The notes beneath the pieces are model-generated. The model was given only the letters and a program-made list of their open reading frames with translations. It did no database searches and was not told the DNA's origin. Made by a program: the position numbers and the translations under genes. This document shows positions 1 through 10,283 of a stretch of DNA of 64,000 nucleotides, one piece after another (position 1 is the first letter of the stretch; every line of letters starts with the position of its first letter). This stretch comes from Bretschneidera sinensis (Eukaryota > Streptophyta > Magnoliopsida > Brassicales > Akaniaceae), in contig CM043699.1 in NCBI GenBank assembly GCA_023935145.1, forward strand, positions 105,785,536-105,849,535, read 5' to 3'.

Positions 1-1304
1 TTAGCTTAGGAATTTGTTACTTTGAGTTGTTTTTCGTTGTTTTACAGGTTCACAAGCACTTAGAAAGGAGTTTCACTAAATTGCCAGAATTGCCTATACA
101 GATCAGTCATTTTTGCAAATTAAACTGTATTGATTCAAGAAGAACCAGGAGATGAGCCGTATATGCTTAAAAAGATCTGGAAGTCTATTTTCTGAAGAAT
201 TTTATCGCTCATAAAAATAATTTTTGTAGAGAAAGTTATGACAGTTTTAGTAGACAAAGGTCAAGCTGAAAGATGCCTAGTGCGCTCGAGCGCACCAAAC
301 CTGCAATCGAGTGTAGGTGTGCATTTTGACATCCCACATCGGTTAGAAATACTTTGCAGCACACCATGCTGTACTCAAGTGCACCAGGCTGTGATCGAGC
401 ACACTCGGGCAGTATCCCACATCGAATTGGAAACACATTGCACTCTTGGAGTTTCCCTATAAAATGCCCACTCCACTTCAGCTTTGAGGATCATCTGGAA
501 ACAAATATGGAGGGCTTTTGGGAACAATCTGGAGGAATTTTGGAGGGCAAAATGGGGAATCTCCAAGGCTTTGCTACTAATGGGGGATGCTCACGGCGAG
601 ATCAAATCTTTCCCTTGAGATTTTTGTTGTCCATTATATTTATAGGTAACTAAATTCTCAAGTGGGGCTAGGGATGAACTTGTACAGTTAATAGTATTTT
701 TATTTATTTTTAATTTATGTATTTGAGTTTCAATTACTAAAATTCTTTGGTTTTATCATTTGCAATTCATTGGTGATATTTTCTTTTCCGAATAATCTTA
801 GAATTTATTCTGTTTATAGATTTAGTCATGCTTTTTCTATTGAATGGTTTAACTCTTTGATTATGTTTGGATTAATTATTTATCTATATTGATTTAGTTC
901 TTTGCTGCAATATCGCTTCATGAGTATATTGTCGTCGTTGGATTTTCTCAATAGTGATAATAAGTTACGTATTTTAAAAGTGGCGAATGATTTTTCAAAG
1001 GGTTACATTTGGTTTAATCTTTGTTTATAAATTTACATCTTCCGATTGGGAATTGGGAAGTGAATTCCCAATTGAGTTATTCAATAAATTAAGAATAATT
1101 AAAATACCAGATTTGTACAAGGGATTCCCGATGCTTTACTTTACTTTACTTTGCATTCAAAAATTAATCTTTGTTCTCCATCAATCATTCAATATTGTTC
1201 TTTAGTTTCTGTGTTCTTTCTACTATTCTTTTAATTTGTCTCCCTGTGGAATCGACATCCCAAAGCTGTGCTACAACTACCGCGTTATTCTTTGGGTATA
1301 ATCA
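1..1304 (+). repeat. 5' LTR (truncated by window edge)
   Basis: Bases from position 3 align with 4626 onward. The LTR ends ...ATAATCA at 1304, just before the primer-binding site. It contains a TATA-like CTATAAAAT near 458 and a stretch rich in GCGCTCGAGCGCA-like words (275-420). Open frames inside it are not conserved between the two LTRs and are not genes. Confidence 0.85.
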
Positions 1305-1309
1305 AATTT

Positions 1310-1327
1310 TGGCGCCATTGTCGGAGA
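1310..1327 (+). other. Primer-binding site (tRNA-Asp type)
   Basis: TGGCGCCATTGTCGGAGA lies 5 bp after the LTR end. It differs by a few bases from the TGGCGCCGTTGCCGGGGA typical of Athila-like elements. The differences are mostly G to A or C to T changes, as expected for old methylated copies. Confidence 0.75.
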
Positions 1328-1480
1328 GATGGTAGAAGAATTGCTAGATAGTTTTTCTTTTCAGCAGTTGTAAAGGCAGTAACTTCGTTCCTTCTTTTAG
1401 CTTGCTGTGTTATTTATTTATTCTCTTATTTCTTTTTATAGTATTTATTTATTATTATTATTATTGTTTTGTGACCTTGC

Positions 1481-3184
1481 ATGCCCAAATATAGGGATGT
1501 TTTAGGTAGATTTGCTTATAAGCTTGTGCTAGAGCCAGAAACAAACTTTTTAGATCCTTTATTTGACAATCCATCTAGTCCTGAAGGAATGAGTGAACAC
1601 GGAGATCAACCCACTAGGACCCTTCAGGATTACCTCCACCCTACACGCATAGCCACACCATCATGCATCATGTTTCCAGCTAACACTCGTCAGCTAGATC
1701 TTAAAACAGGGATGATACAGTTACTCCCTACGTTTCATGGTTTTGAAAATGAAAACTCATATGTGCACATTAAGGAGTTTGAGGAAGTAGTTGTGACTTT
1801 TCATAGTCAAAATGAAACTGATAACATTGTGAGACTTAAGTTCTTTTTTTTTTCTTTGAAGGATAGAGCTAAGAGTTGGCTATACTCACTGAGACCATGA
1901 TCTATTAGGTCGTGGACTGAGATGACTTGGGTCTTCTTTAATAAATACTTTCCCCAACATAAGACCAATGCTTTAAAAATGCAGATCTCCACCTTTGCAC
2001 AAAAGGATAGTGAGACTTTGTATGAGTCTTGGGAGAGATTTAAGGAGTTGTTGAGTATGTGCCCTCACCATGGGTATGAGAATTGACACTTATTGAGCTA
2101 TTTTTATGAGGGACTTACATATAAGGAGCGTCAATTTTTAGAGATGATGTGTAATGGTGAGTTCTTACAAAAAGATCCTGATGAGGCCATAGAATACCTC
2201 AATGAGCTTGCTGAAAAAGCTCACACTTGGACTGGACCTAGTGCTACTGAAAGCACAAATAGGTCACAACTTATAGAAAACCCAAATAGTGGTAGAATTT
2301 ACCGTCTTAGAGAAGAGGATAACCTAAAGGCTAAGGTCGAGATGCTCACTAGGGAGTTAGATGTGTTAAAAACTAGGGGCTTAAAGTCAACACACGTGGC
2401 TAATCATGCAAAGTGTTTTAGACCATGTTTTGTGTGTGGCGGGGTAGATTATCTCGCTCAAGTGTGTCCCACATTTGCTGAGATGAGAGGGATGTATGAG
2501 AAACAATGTAATGCCTTAGGTATGTACAAGAAGTCTTTTTCACCTTTCTCTGATACCTATAATTCGAAGTGGCGCAATCACCCCAATTTTAGCTAGAAGT
2601 CTGAAAACCAGCTACTTGCACAACCCCCTAGATCATATGCTGTACCATATCATGCATTTTCTAGGAGTCATTTAGAAGAAACTTTGCATGCATTTATTGA
2701 GGCACAGGGTAAAACTAATCAAAGATTTGAATATTTGATTACGTAGGTTGTTGAAGAAAGTAAAGAGATAAAGAGCCAAGTGTCCAAATTGATGAGCTCC
2801 TTGAGTGTGAATGAGCGAGGTAAGTTCCCTTCTCAAGCTTGGTCCGCACCTCATGGTCAACACCTGGCGCAAACGAATTTGAAGGAGGTGAATCCCATTG
2901 TGATAGAAAGTGTTAAGTCATTACACATCCCAACAACGAATAAATTAGAGGATGTGCATGAGAGCCACCAGGCATACATGATTGACTCACTCATGGAAAA
3001 AGTCCATCACCTTAAATCATTGGAGTCCACCCTCACCTATGGTTTCACAAAAGCAGATATCGAGCCAGAATCGGCAGGTGTTATTGATAACATCCTTGAG
3101 GCCTCTCTAAAGCATGCAAGCACCAAATTTGGCAGTGAAGCAATTGCTGTTGCATTCAACTTATGCTTTTCTAGGAGGGAATAA
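1481..3184 (+). pseudogene. Retrotransposon gag pseudogene (four in-frame stops)
   Basis: One reading frame of 568 codons runs from ATG 1481 to TAA 3182-3184, interrupted by stops at 1898 (TGA), 2084 (TGA), 2594 (TAG) and 2744 (TAG). Before and after each stop the translation continues to look like gag. A capsid core typical of the plant retrotransposon gag domain (FFFFSLKDRAKSWLYSL, then a segment with FFNKYFP and LYESWERFKELL) is followed by a CCHC-like zinc knuckle near 2426-2470, in which the expected His is Tyr (CFVCGGVDYLAQVC). No indels were seen. The product would normally package the element RNA; this copy cannot make it full length. Confidence 0.82.
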
Positions 3185-4576
3185 GAGCATCTAACTAAAG
3201 ACGTAAAACTTAGCACTCATGGGAGGCACCCCACAACATATCCTTTTATTTTTATTTTTATTATTTTTCATATTTCTTTTCTTTTTTATTATTAGTATTT
3301 TGTTGTTTTCCAGTATTACCTTCGTGTTTCTTTTTCAGGGACAAATGTGCGCATCAGTTCAAGTTTAGGGGTGTGCTATGAGCCATGCTTGTCCAGCTCA
3401 TTCTCCATCTCCCAGGTCAGATCTTTCCATGTTATTCACATATTAGGGACAATGTGTAGTTTAAGTTTAGGGGTATGGGAGACATATTCACACACAATCT
3501 GTCCCAGTTTTTTTTATTATTGAAAATATAAATGCATGTTCATATTGTTCTAAAAAATTTTGGTTGATCTAAACGAATACTGTGATGTGATGTCATTGGT
3601 GAGCTTAAAATATTGAACACATGATTTGATGATAGAGTTTTAAAATTTTGTTACTTACTTTAGGCATTTGAGAATTAACATGTTTGATCTAATCTGACAC
3701 GAGCACATTAGCACAAAATAGTGTGAGGTATGACATGTGAGTTTAATATGTATGTTTCCATGACTCAACTGAAACTAGATGACTTGTTGGATAAATACTT
3801 TGAAAAAAAATTGCACAAAAAGAGAAAAATACTCATGATGATCATTAATAAAATTTTCGCTGAGTAACTGGACCTCTTGCCTCAGTAAGCAGTGAGTGTT
3901 CACGTCAAAAGGTGGGATTTTATTCATAATGATCATTGAGAAAATTTTCACTGAGTAACTGGACCTCTTGCCTCAGTAAGTAATGAGTGTTCACGTCAAA
4001 AGGTGAGAATTTTGCTTGATAGCATTAAGGTTAGTTTAGTTTCGTAGCATTTTTCACTCGAGTTAGTAAGTCCTTAGGGGTGTCTTTACACCTAATGCCC
4101 TAAAACCATCTAGTTTGGGAGTCATTGACTCAACACTCGCTACATGGGTCAATTAGAAAGCTTAAGAGAACTAAACATAGCAGAGCCTTATAATAAAAGA
4201 GAGAAACAAATAAAACTATCTCATCGTTGTTCATTTTGATGAGAAATTTTGTGAATCTTGAGACATGGAAACATTACATATTGGAGTTACTTGAAAGCTT
4301 CATCTTTATTTGCTAATTCACTTTACACTGAGTTAGACTTGTGATGCCTTAGCATGCCTTTTGTAAGTAATTAGATTTTAAAATTATTATTCATTGCGAA
4401 GATGAGTTTACATTTTAAGCTTGCTCATGACTAAATATCATGGTTTTGTGTGATGCTTAAATTTTAGGATACCATGAATGATGGATTTATCTTTGTGTTC
4501 TTTGTTTTTCATTTAGTTTTTTTATTTTTTATTTTGTTTTGCTAAGGGACTAGCAAAATGTAAGTTTGGGGGTATT
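3185..4576 (+). repeat. Non-coding internal region of the retrotransposon
   Basis: It contains no recognisable pol. The motif AAGTTTAGGGG occurs near 3363 and 3464, and AAGTTTGGGGG occurs at the real polypurine tract (about 4562-4574), so the tract appears to have decoy copies. A two-copy tandem repeat of 91 bp begins at 3840 and 3931. Confidence 0.7.
3835..4020 (+). repeat. Tandem repeat, 91-bp unit, two copies
   Basis: Copies start at GATCATT 3840 and 3931. Each contains CTGAGTAACTGGACCTC, then CTCAGTAAG and GTTCACGTCAAAAGGTG, with a few substitutions between copies. It lies in the 3' non-coding part of the retrotransposon. Confidence 0.85.
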
Positions 4577-5947
4577 TGATAAGTGCCAAATATTGCATAT
4601 TTTGGCCCCTTAATTTACATTTTTCAGCTTAGGAATTTGTTACTTTGAGTTGTTTTTCGTTGTTTTACAGGTTCACAAGCACTTGGAAATGAGTTTCACT
4701 AAATTACCAGAATTGCCCATTCAAATCAGTCATTTTTAAAAATTAAACTATATTGATTCAGGAAGAACCAGGAGATGAGCCATATATCCTTAGAAAGACC
4801 CAGAAGTCCATTTTCTGGAGAATTTTATGGCTCATAAAAATGATTTTTCTAGAGAAAGTTATGGTAGTTTTAGTAGACAAAGGTCAAGCTGGAATATACC
4901 TAGTACGCTTGAGCGCACCAGACCTGCGATCGAGCGCAGGTGCGCACTTTGACATCCCACATCGATTAGAAATACTTTACAGCACACCATGCTGCACTCG
5001 AGTGTACCAGGCTACAATCAAGCACACTCGAGCAGTATCTCACATGGAATTGGAAACACATTGCACTTCTAGAGTTTTCCTATAAAAGGCCCACTTCACT
5101 TTAGCTTTGAGGATCATCTGGAAGCAGATCTGAAGGGCTTTTGAGAGCAATTCGGAGGACTTTTGGAGGGCAAGCTGGGGAATCTTCAAGGCTTTGCTAC
5201 CAAGGGGGGATGCTCACGGCGAGATCAAATCTTTCCCTTGAGATTTTTGTTGCCCATTATATTTATGGGTAACTAAATTCTCAAGTGGGGCTAGGGATAA
5301 ACTTGCACAATTAATGGTATTTTTATTTATTTTTAATTTATGTATTTGAGTTTCAATTACTAAAACTCTTTTGTTTTATCATTTGCAATTCATTGGTGAT
5401 ATTTTATTTTCCGAATAATCTTATAATTTATTTTGTTTATAGATTCAGTCATGTTTTTTCTATTGAATGGTTTAGCTCTTTGATTATGTTTGGATTAATT
5501 ATTTATCTATATTGATTTAGTTCTTTGCTGCAATATCGCTTCATGAGTATATTATCGTCGTTGGATTTTCTCAATAGTAATAATAATTTATGTATTTTTA
5601 AAAGTGGTGAATGATTTTTCAAAAGGTTACATTTGGTTTAATCTCCGTTTATAAATTTACATATTCCGATTGAGAATTGGGAAGTGAATTTTCAATTAAA
5701 TTATTCAATGAATTAAGAATAATTAAAATACCAGATTTGTGCAAGGGATTCCCGACGCTTTACTTTACTTTACTTTACATTCAAAAATTAATCTTTGTTC
5801 TCCATCAATCATTTAATATTGGTTTTTAGTTTCTTTGTTTTTTTTACTATTCTTTTAATTTGTCTTCATATAAAATCGACATTTTAAAACTATGCTACAA
5901 TTACCGTGTTATTCTTTAATCATAATATTATTCTTTAGCTGTAATCA
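4577..5947 (+). repeat. 3' LTR
   Basis: Starts TGATAAGTGCC right after a G-rich tract and ends GTAATCA. Compared with the 5' LTR it has scattered substitutions, small indels and an extra ATTATTCTTTAG-like segment near the end (about 5921-5940), so the insertion is not recent. It ends 1065 bp upstream of the JKD-like start codon. Confidence 0.85.
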
Positions 5948-7011
5948 GGCCCATATACCACATGCAGGATCGAAAATAAAATTTTCATTTTTTCAAGTCG
6001 TATGACATTTTTTATTGGTCGATCAACATGATGATTGAAAAATACTGACTATTTTTACTGTACGAGTGTCATTATTGTTTTCTCTATGATATCTGTCTGT
6101 GTAAGAGCTGCACGCTAAATCAGATATAACTTTTAATTAGGGTTTAATCGTTTCATACCTGATCAATGGTTATAAAGGCAAGTAGCTTTTTAGTCTAGTT
6201 GAAAGCATCAGACAGAGAGAGAGAGAGAGAGGCCCTTTTTGTGGATTCGATTACCTCATCATCCGTTAGTGAAACAATCCCATCATTTAACCCTTTTACA
6301 TGCTTATAGTACTTTTTAATTATCATTTTATATTCAAGGATATTCTTTTAATTACTATATATATATATATATATATAAAATTGGAGTTTGAGCTCAAAAA
6401 GTTCCAAAAAGACACGAACCTACACAAGCAGCTCTCACCGTTTCTCTCTCTCTCACGTGTGTGCGCTTGTGTGTGCATGTGAACACTCAGTGAGAGAGAG
6501 GGAGATGGCCCGTCTAAATCAATGGGTGATCGACTTTGAAGATAAAAAGAGAGGACGTGTATTGTAAGGCCAAGGATTATATGAGAGAGAAAGACTGAGC
6601 TGAGTGAGAGATATTCTCTCTATATAGCCATCATAGTTCTTGGTGTTTTCTTTTGAAATCAAACAATTAAAGTTAAAACCAGATCCCCTCTGTAACAATA
6701 GTCCGAAAGTTTCCATTTTTAACTATTAGTTACATACATCAAATTTTTTTTTATTTATTTCTCTTTGTGCGTTTGCTTTTAACTAGATTCAAGCTTAATA
6801 AGTTGGGTTTTTCTTGTCTTTTGGCAGAATCGGAGCTAAGAGTCAAGTATTTCAATATACTTACCAAGGAATTTTATCTGCTTATGCTTGGAGAAAAACC
6901 TTTCTTCTTTTGTTTTTATGTAGTGTTGTAGCCTTTGTCAAAACCTCTACTCGTTTTCTATTAATTCCGCAAAATAACCAGTTTTTTTTTTTTTTTTGGT
7001 ATCCCAAAAAA
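5948..7011 (+). promoter_or_regulatory. Upstream region and leader of the JKD-like gene
   Basis: It contains a GA microsatellite (about 6213-6231), an AT microsatellite (about 6356-6377), CT-rich tracts, a TATA-like TCTATATAG near 6618-6626 and a poly-T/TTTTGGCAG stretch ending about 6828 that could be a 3' splice site of a leader intron. No donor could be assigned, so the 5' UTR structure is uncertain. Short frames here (for example 6300-6482) are low-complexity and not supported as genes. Confidence 0.4.
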
Positions 7012-9126
7012 ATGCAAATGATACCCAGTGATCAGCATGCTTTTTCATTGCCTTCTTCAGTAAGAGGGGTTGCTCAAGAACAACACGAAAACCCTAACCC
7101 TAAACCTAATCCTAATCCAGCAGTGAAAAAGAAGAGAAATCAACCAGGTACACCAGGTAAATTAATTAACTACCCTTTTCTTAATTCTTGCTTATATATA
7201 TAGTTTCCTTTTAGTTTCCAATTAATTAGTCTAAGTAATAAGTAATTGGGTTGTTTTTAATTTCTTAATTGATTTGCCTTAACAGATCCAGATGCTGAGG
7301 TTATTGCTCTCTCTCCTAAAACTCTCATGGCTACAAACAGATTTTTATGTGAAATATGCAACAAAGGGTTCCAAAGAGACCAGAACTTGCAGCTTCACCG
7401 TAGGGGTCACAATCTTCCATGGAAGCTGAAGCAAAGAACCAACAAAGAGGTTAAAAAGAAAGTCTATATTTGCCCAGAGAAGGCCTGTGTTCACCACCAT
7501 CCCTCTAGAGCTCTCGGTGACCTCACCGGAATAAAGAAGCATTTTAGCAGGAAACATGGAGAGAAGAAGTGGAAGTGTGAGAAATGTTCAAAGAAATACG
7601 CAGTTCAATCTGATTGGAAAGCTCACTCTAAAACTTGCGGGACTAGAGAGTATAAATGTGATTGTGGAACACTATTTTCAAGGTACTGTACATTTTACTG
7701 TTAATACTATGTTTGTTCTTAGTATATTTGGTTTTTGATTCTTTGTTTACGTGGTAGAAGAATTAAATTCTCATGTACGTAGAGGGTTTTCATGGCTTTT
7801 GGGGTCGAATTTAATGCTGCCTTATTAATGATTAATTAGGTAGTGATAAGTACTACCACTGCATGTGGATTAAATTCTGAATTGGGGATTAATTTGATTT
7901 CTTTAACTAAAACAGGAAAGATAGCTTTATCACCCACAGAGCCTTTTGTGATGCTTTAGCTGAAGAGAGTGCGAGGATCACTTCAGTTGCAGTTACCAAT
8001 CTTAATTTTACAACTGATACTGTGAATCTGTCTCATGGGTTCGCTAGCGGGGGAATTCAAGATGTTAATGCAGCAATTTCCCAATTTGGTAATTCAAGTT
8101 TCGGCCAAGATTTCAATGGAATGCCTACTGCAGGTAACCCTTCCCCAGTTTGTTACATTCCTTAATTAACTTGACTCAGACTTATTTTTATCAATTGTTA
8201 AAAGATAGTCAGGTGACCAATTATCAGAACAATCTCTTTAATTATCATGATATCAGAGTTTCATGTCCTGGTTTCGAGTTATGAGAAACCCCATTTGTCC
8301 GCTAACTATAATATTTTCGTGTTATTGATTGAATTGTTCAGGTTTGCATTCGGGTAACCTCTTTGGTTCATCTTCCATGTCTAATTTTGGAGGGCACATT
8401 AGTCAGTTTCAAGGGTTTGAAAAGAGTACTGCTAATGCTACAACTTCAACAAACCCATCAAATCTCACCTTATCACCATTAATGTCACAAGGGCTAAAAG
8501 AAGAAAGTGGAAGCTCCAGAGGGAATTTAGTGGAAACCTTGTCTTCTCTTTACTCTGATTCTCAAAACAAGCATCAATCAAAACCAGCTGCACCCATGTC
8601 CGCGACCGCGCTGTTACAGAAAGCAGCACAAATGGGCTCAACAAGAAGCAACCCATCATTCTTTGGAAGCCGCAGCTTTGGTCATGTAATAAGCTCATCT
8701 CCTTCTTCTTATACTGCAGCAAGTTTAATTAACTCTACCCAGAACAGAAGTGATCAGCTGCACCAGGTTTATAACGAAAATCAAGAGAACATTAATTTTG
8801 TGCCAACAAGAGCAATTAGTGATGTAGTTTTGGGTAGCTCAAATTTGGGCTCAGTAAGTACTAGAGGAACAACAAGCAATAACAATAATACTGTTCGGCT
8901 CGTGATGCAAACAGGAGCAAAACAAAGTGAAGCTGCAGGTCATCAATTGAGGTCTGTAGGTTCAAATTCTATGGAGCACAGTTTGACTAGAGATTTTCTC
9001 GGTATGAATGGTGATCAATCCGGTCGTCCATATTTAGTACCACAAGAGCTTGCAAAGTTTGCTTCAATGGGATCAAGTACATCAACCGAAGGTTTGAGCC
9101 AATTCACTACAAGTAATATCAATTAA
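7012..9126 (+). CDS. JKD: INDETERMINATE-DOMAIN C2H2 zinc-finger transcription factor (JACKDAW-like)
   Basis: Exons 7012-7156, 7286-7682, 7916-8133 and 8342-9126 join in phase to 514 aa. The N-terminus begins MQMIP and has a basic nuclear signal KKKRNQPGTP (about 40-48). The ID domain holds four fingers: C2H2 at 70-90 (CEICNKGF...H..H), C2H2 at 111-139, C2HC at 146-166 (CEKCSKKYAVQSDWKAH..C) and a second C2HC starting CDCGTLFSRKDSF that spans the second intron. C-terminal family motifs MSATALLQKAAQMGSTRSN and TRDFLG are present. In Arabidopsis, JKD is a nuclear factor that works with SHORT-ROOT and SCARECROW in root ground-tissue patterning. Family membership is certain; the JKD assignment rests on the N-terminus and on neighbouring P58IPK. 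An LTR retrotransposon ends about 1 kb upstream. Confidence 0.93.
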
Positions 9127-10121
9127 GAGAGTCACTTTTATGATTTTTATTACTGCTATATAATAGTATTACTAGCTAGCTAGTATGCTATATTGCAGCT
9201 GGCCAGTATAAGATGCAATAAGATCGTTGCTATGCTGATCTTGCCACCTTAAATGTAGCCAATTAAATGTTATTTTTAAAGTAATTTTTAAAAGCAATAG
9301 TTAGTAATCAAATTTCATAACATGATATGATATGACATAATAATACTTATTTGGCCGTTCTAAATGAGAAAATTGGACAGCTAGGATAAAGATTTCTTGA
9401 TCTTTCCTGTATGCAATAATCATGAGTCAAGTGATATTTTGTTGCAATGACCGAAAAGAAATGTTCAAGTTGGCTCGGTGGCTAAACAAAAACAGACCAA
9501 ACTGAGATAGAGTCAGCAAGTTATCTTGTGAATGGTCAGTGATCACTGAGACCACTTAGTGGGGGTCTCCACTGCATGTTAGCGGACTGATTAAACAGTG
9601 AGCGAACTGCAAGAGTCATGCATGTACTCATTGATGTTGTTTTATTTTGTCTTTTAACTCTTTTATGTTTTCTTTCTTTCTCTCTCTTATTTTTTGGTAG
9701 CACAGAAAACTACACGCGATATCTTGTTGACCACTCGTCAACGTTGGTGGGTGAGAACTTAGGAGAAACAATATTGATTTGTTTTAGTGTTTTAATATTT
9801 TAAGAGGTTATATATTAGGTTTTACACGTCTCTTGGCTTTTTTTTTTGGGGCTAATACTTGATCAAGTGTAGGCAGAATCTAGGTGCCGCAAGAAGGGGA
9901 ATATGCATGCATGTATAGGGTAGTAAATCTGAGCAAAAGGAGGATAATTATGGGTCAATGCATGACAGCCGTCTGATTTGTCAAATTCTATATGATGAAA
10001 TTGGAAAATCATGGAATGATCCGCAAGAGCTGGATCCCTTAATGAGATTGATTGCTGCCTCAACATCCTACGAGTAGGACCATGCATTATATTTCAAGTA
10101 CTTTTAAGGGTTGAATGGAAA
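9127..10121. other. 3' flank of the JKD-like gene; nothing else recognised
   Basis: AT-rich sequence that begins with the probable 3' UTR. A short hairpin GAGACC-N10-GGTCTC lies near 9549-9570. The small open frames at 9618-9803 and 9863-10087 show no family signature. Confidence 0.4.
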
Positions 10122-10283
10122 GAAATTTTTGTTTAGCACAGAATCATCAGTATTATTTATGATATAAAAGTTTATTTTATTTTAAATTAAAATAAAATAT
10201 TTTTTTTTTCATATTATTTAATGGTGAAATTGATTTTTACGTCATGTATCTCTCATAACACTGTGTAATGCAAGAACTTCTCA
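10122..10283. mobile_element. MITE family A, copy 1
   Basis: Left end AGAAATTTTTGTTTAGCACAG and right end CTGTGTAATGCAAGAACTTC are imperfect inverted repeats. The body shares the strings ATTTAATGGTGA and CATGTATCTCTCATAAC with a second copy at 40017-40192. No coding capacity. Confidence 0.6.

Larger units (their letters stand above)
1..5947 (+). mobile_element. Ty3/gypsy (Athila-like) LTR retrotransposon, gag-only, pol missing
   Basis: Two long direct repeats (1-1304 and 4577-5947) flank an internal region of about 3.3 kb. The left repeat starts about 46 bp before the window, judged from the constant offset of 4623 between the copies. Directly after the left LTR is a primer-binding site beginning TGGCGCC, of the type that pairs with tRNA-Asp in Athila and related plant gypsy elements. 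A purine-rich tract precedes the right LTR. The internal region holds only a gag-like reading frame with four stops. There is no protease, reverse transcriptase, RNase H or integrase between 3185 and 4576, so the copy is non-autonomous through deletion or by origin. Athila-group membership is inferred from the PBS, LTR start and gag style. Confidence 0.88.

Noticed and set aside
238..653. Open frames in the left LTR, with a counterpart at 4753-5085
   Set aside because: Both lie in the LTRs and differ by frame-disrupting changes; they are non-coding LTR sequence, not genes.
6814..7203. Upstream in-frame extension of the JKD-like first exon
   Set aside because: It runs through a poly-T tract and a probable splice acceptor. 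The family N-terminus MQMIP begins at 7012.
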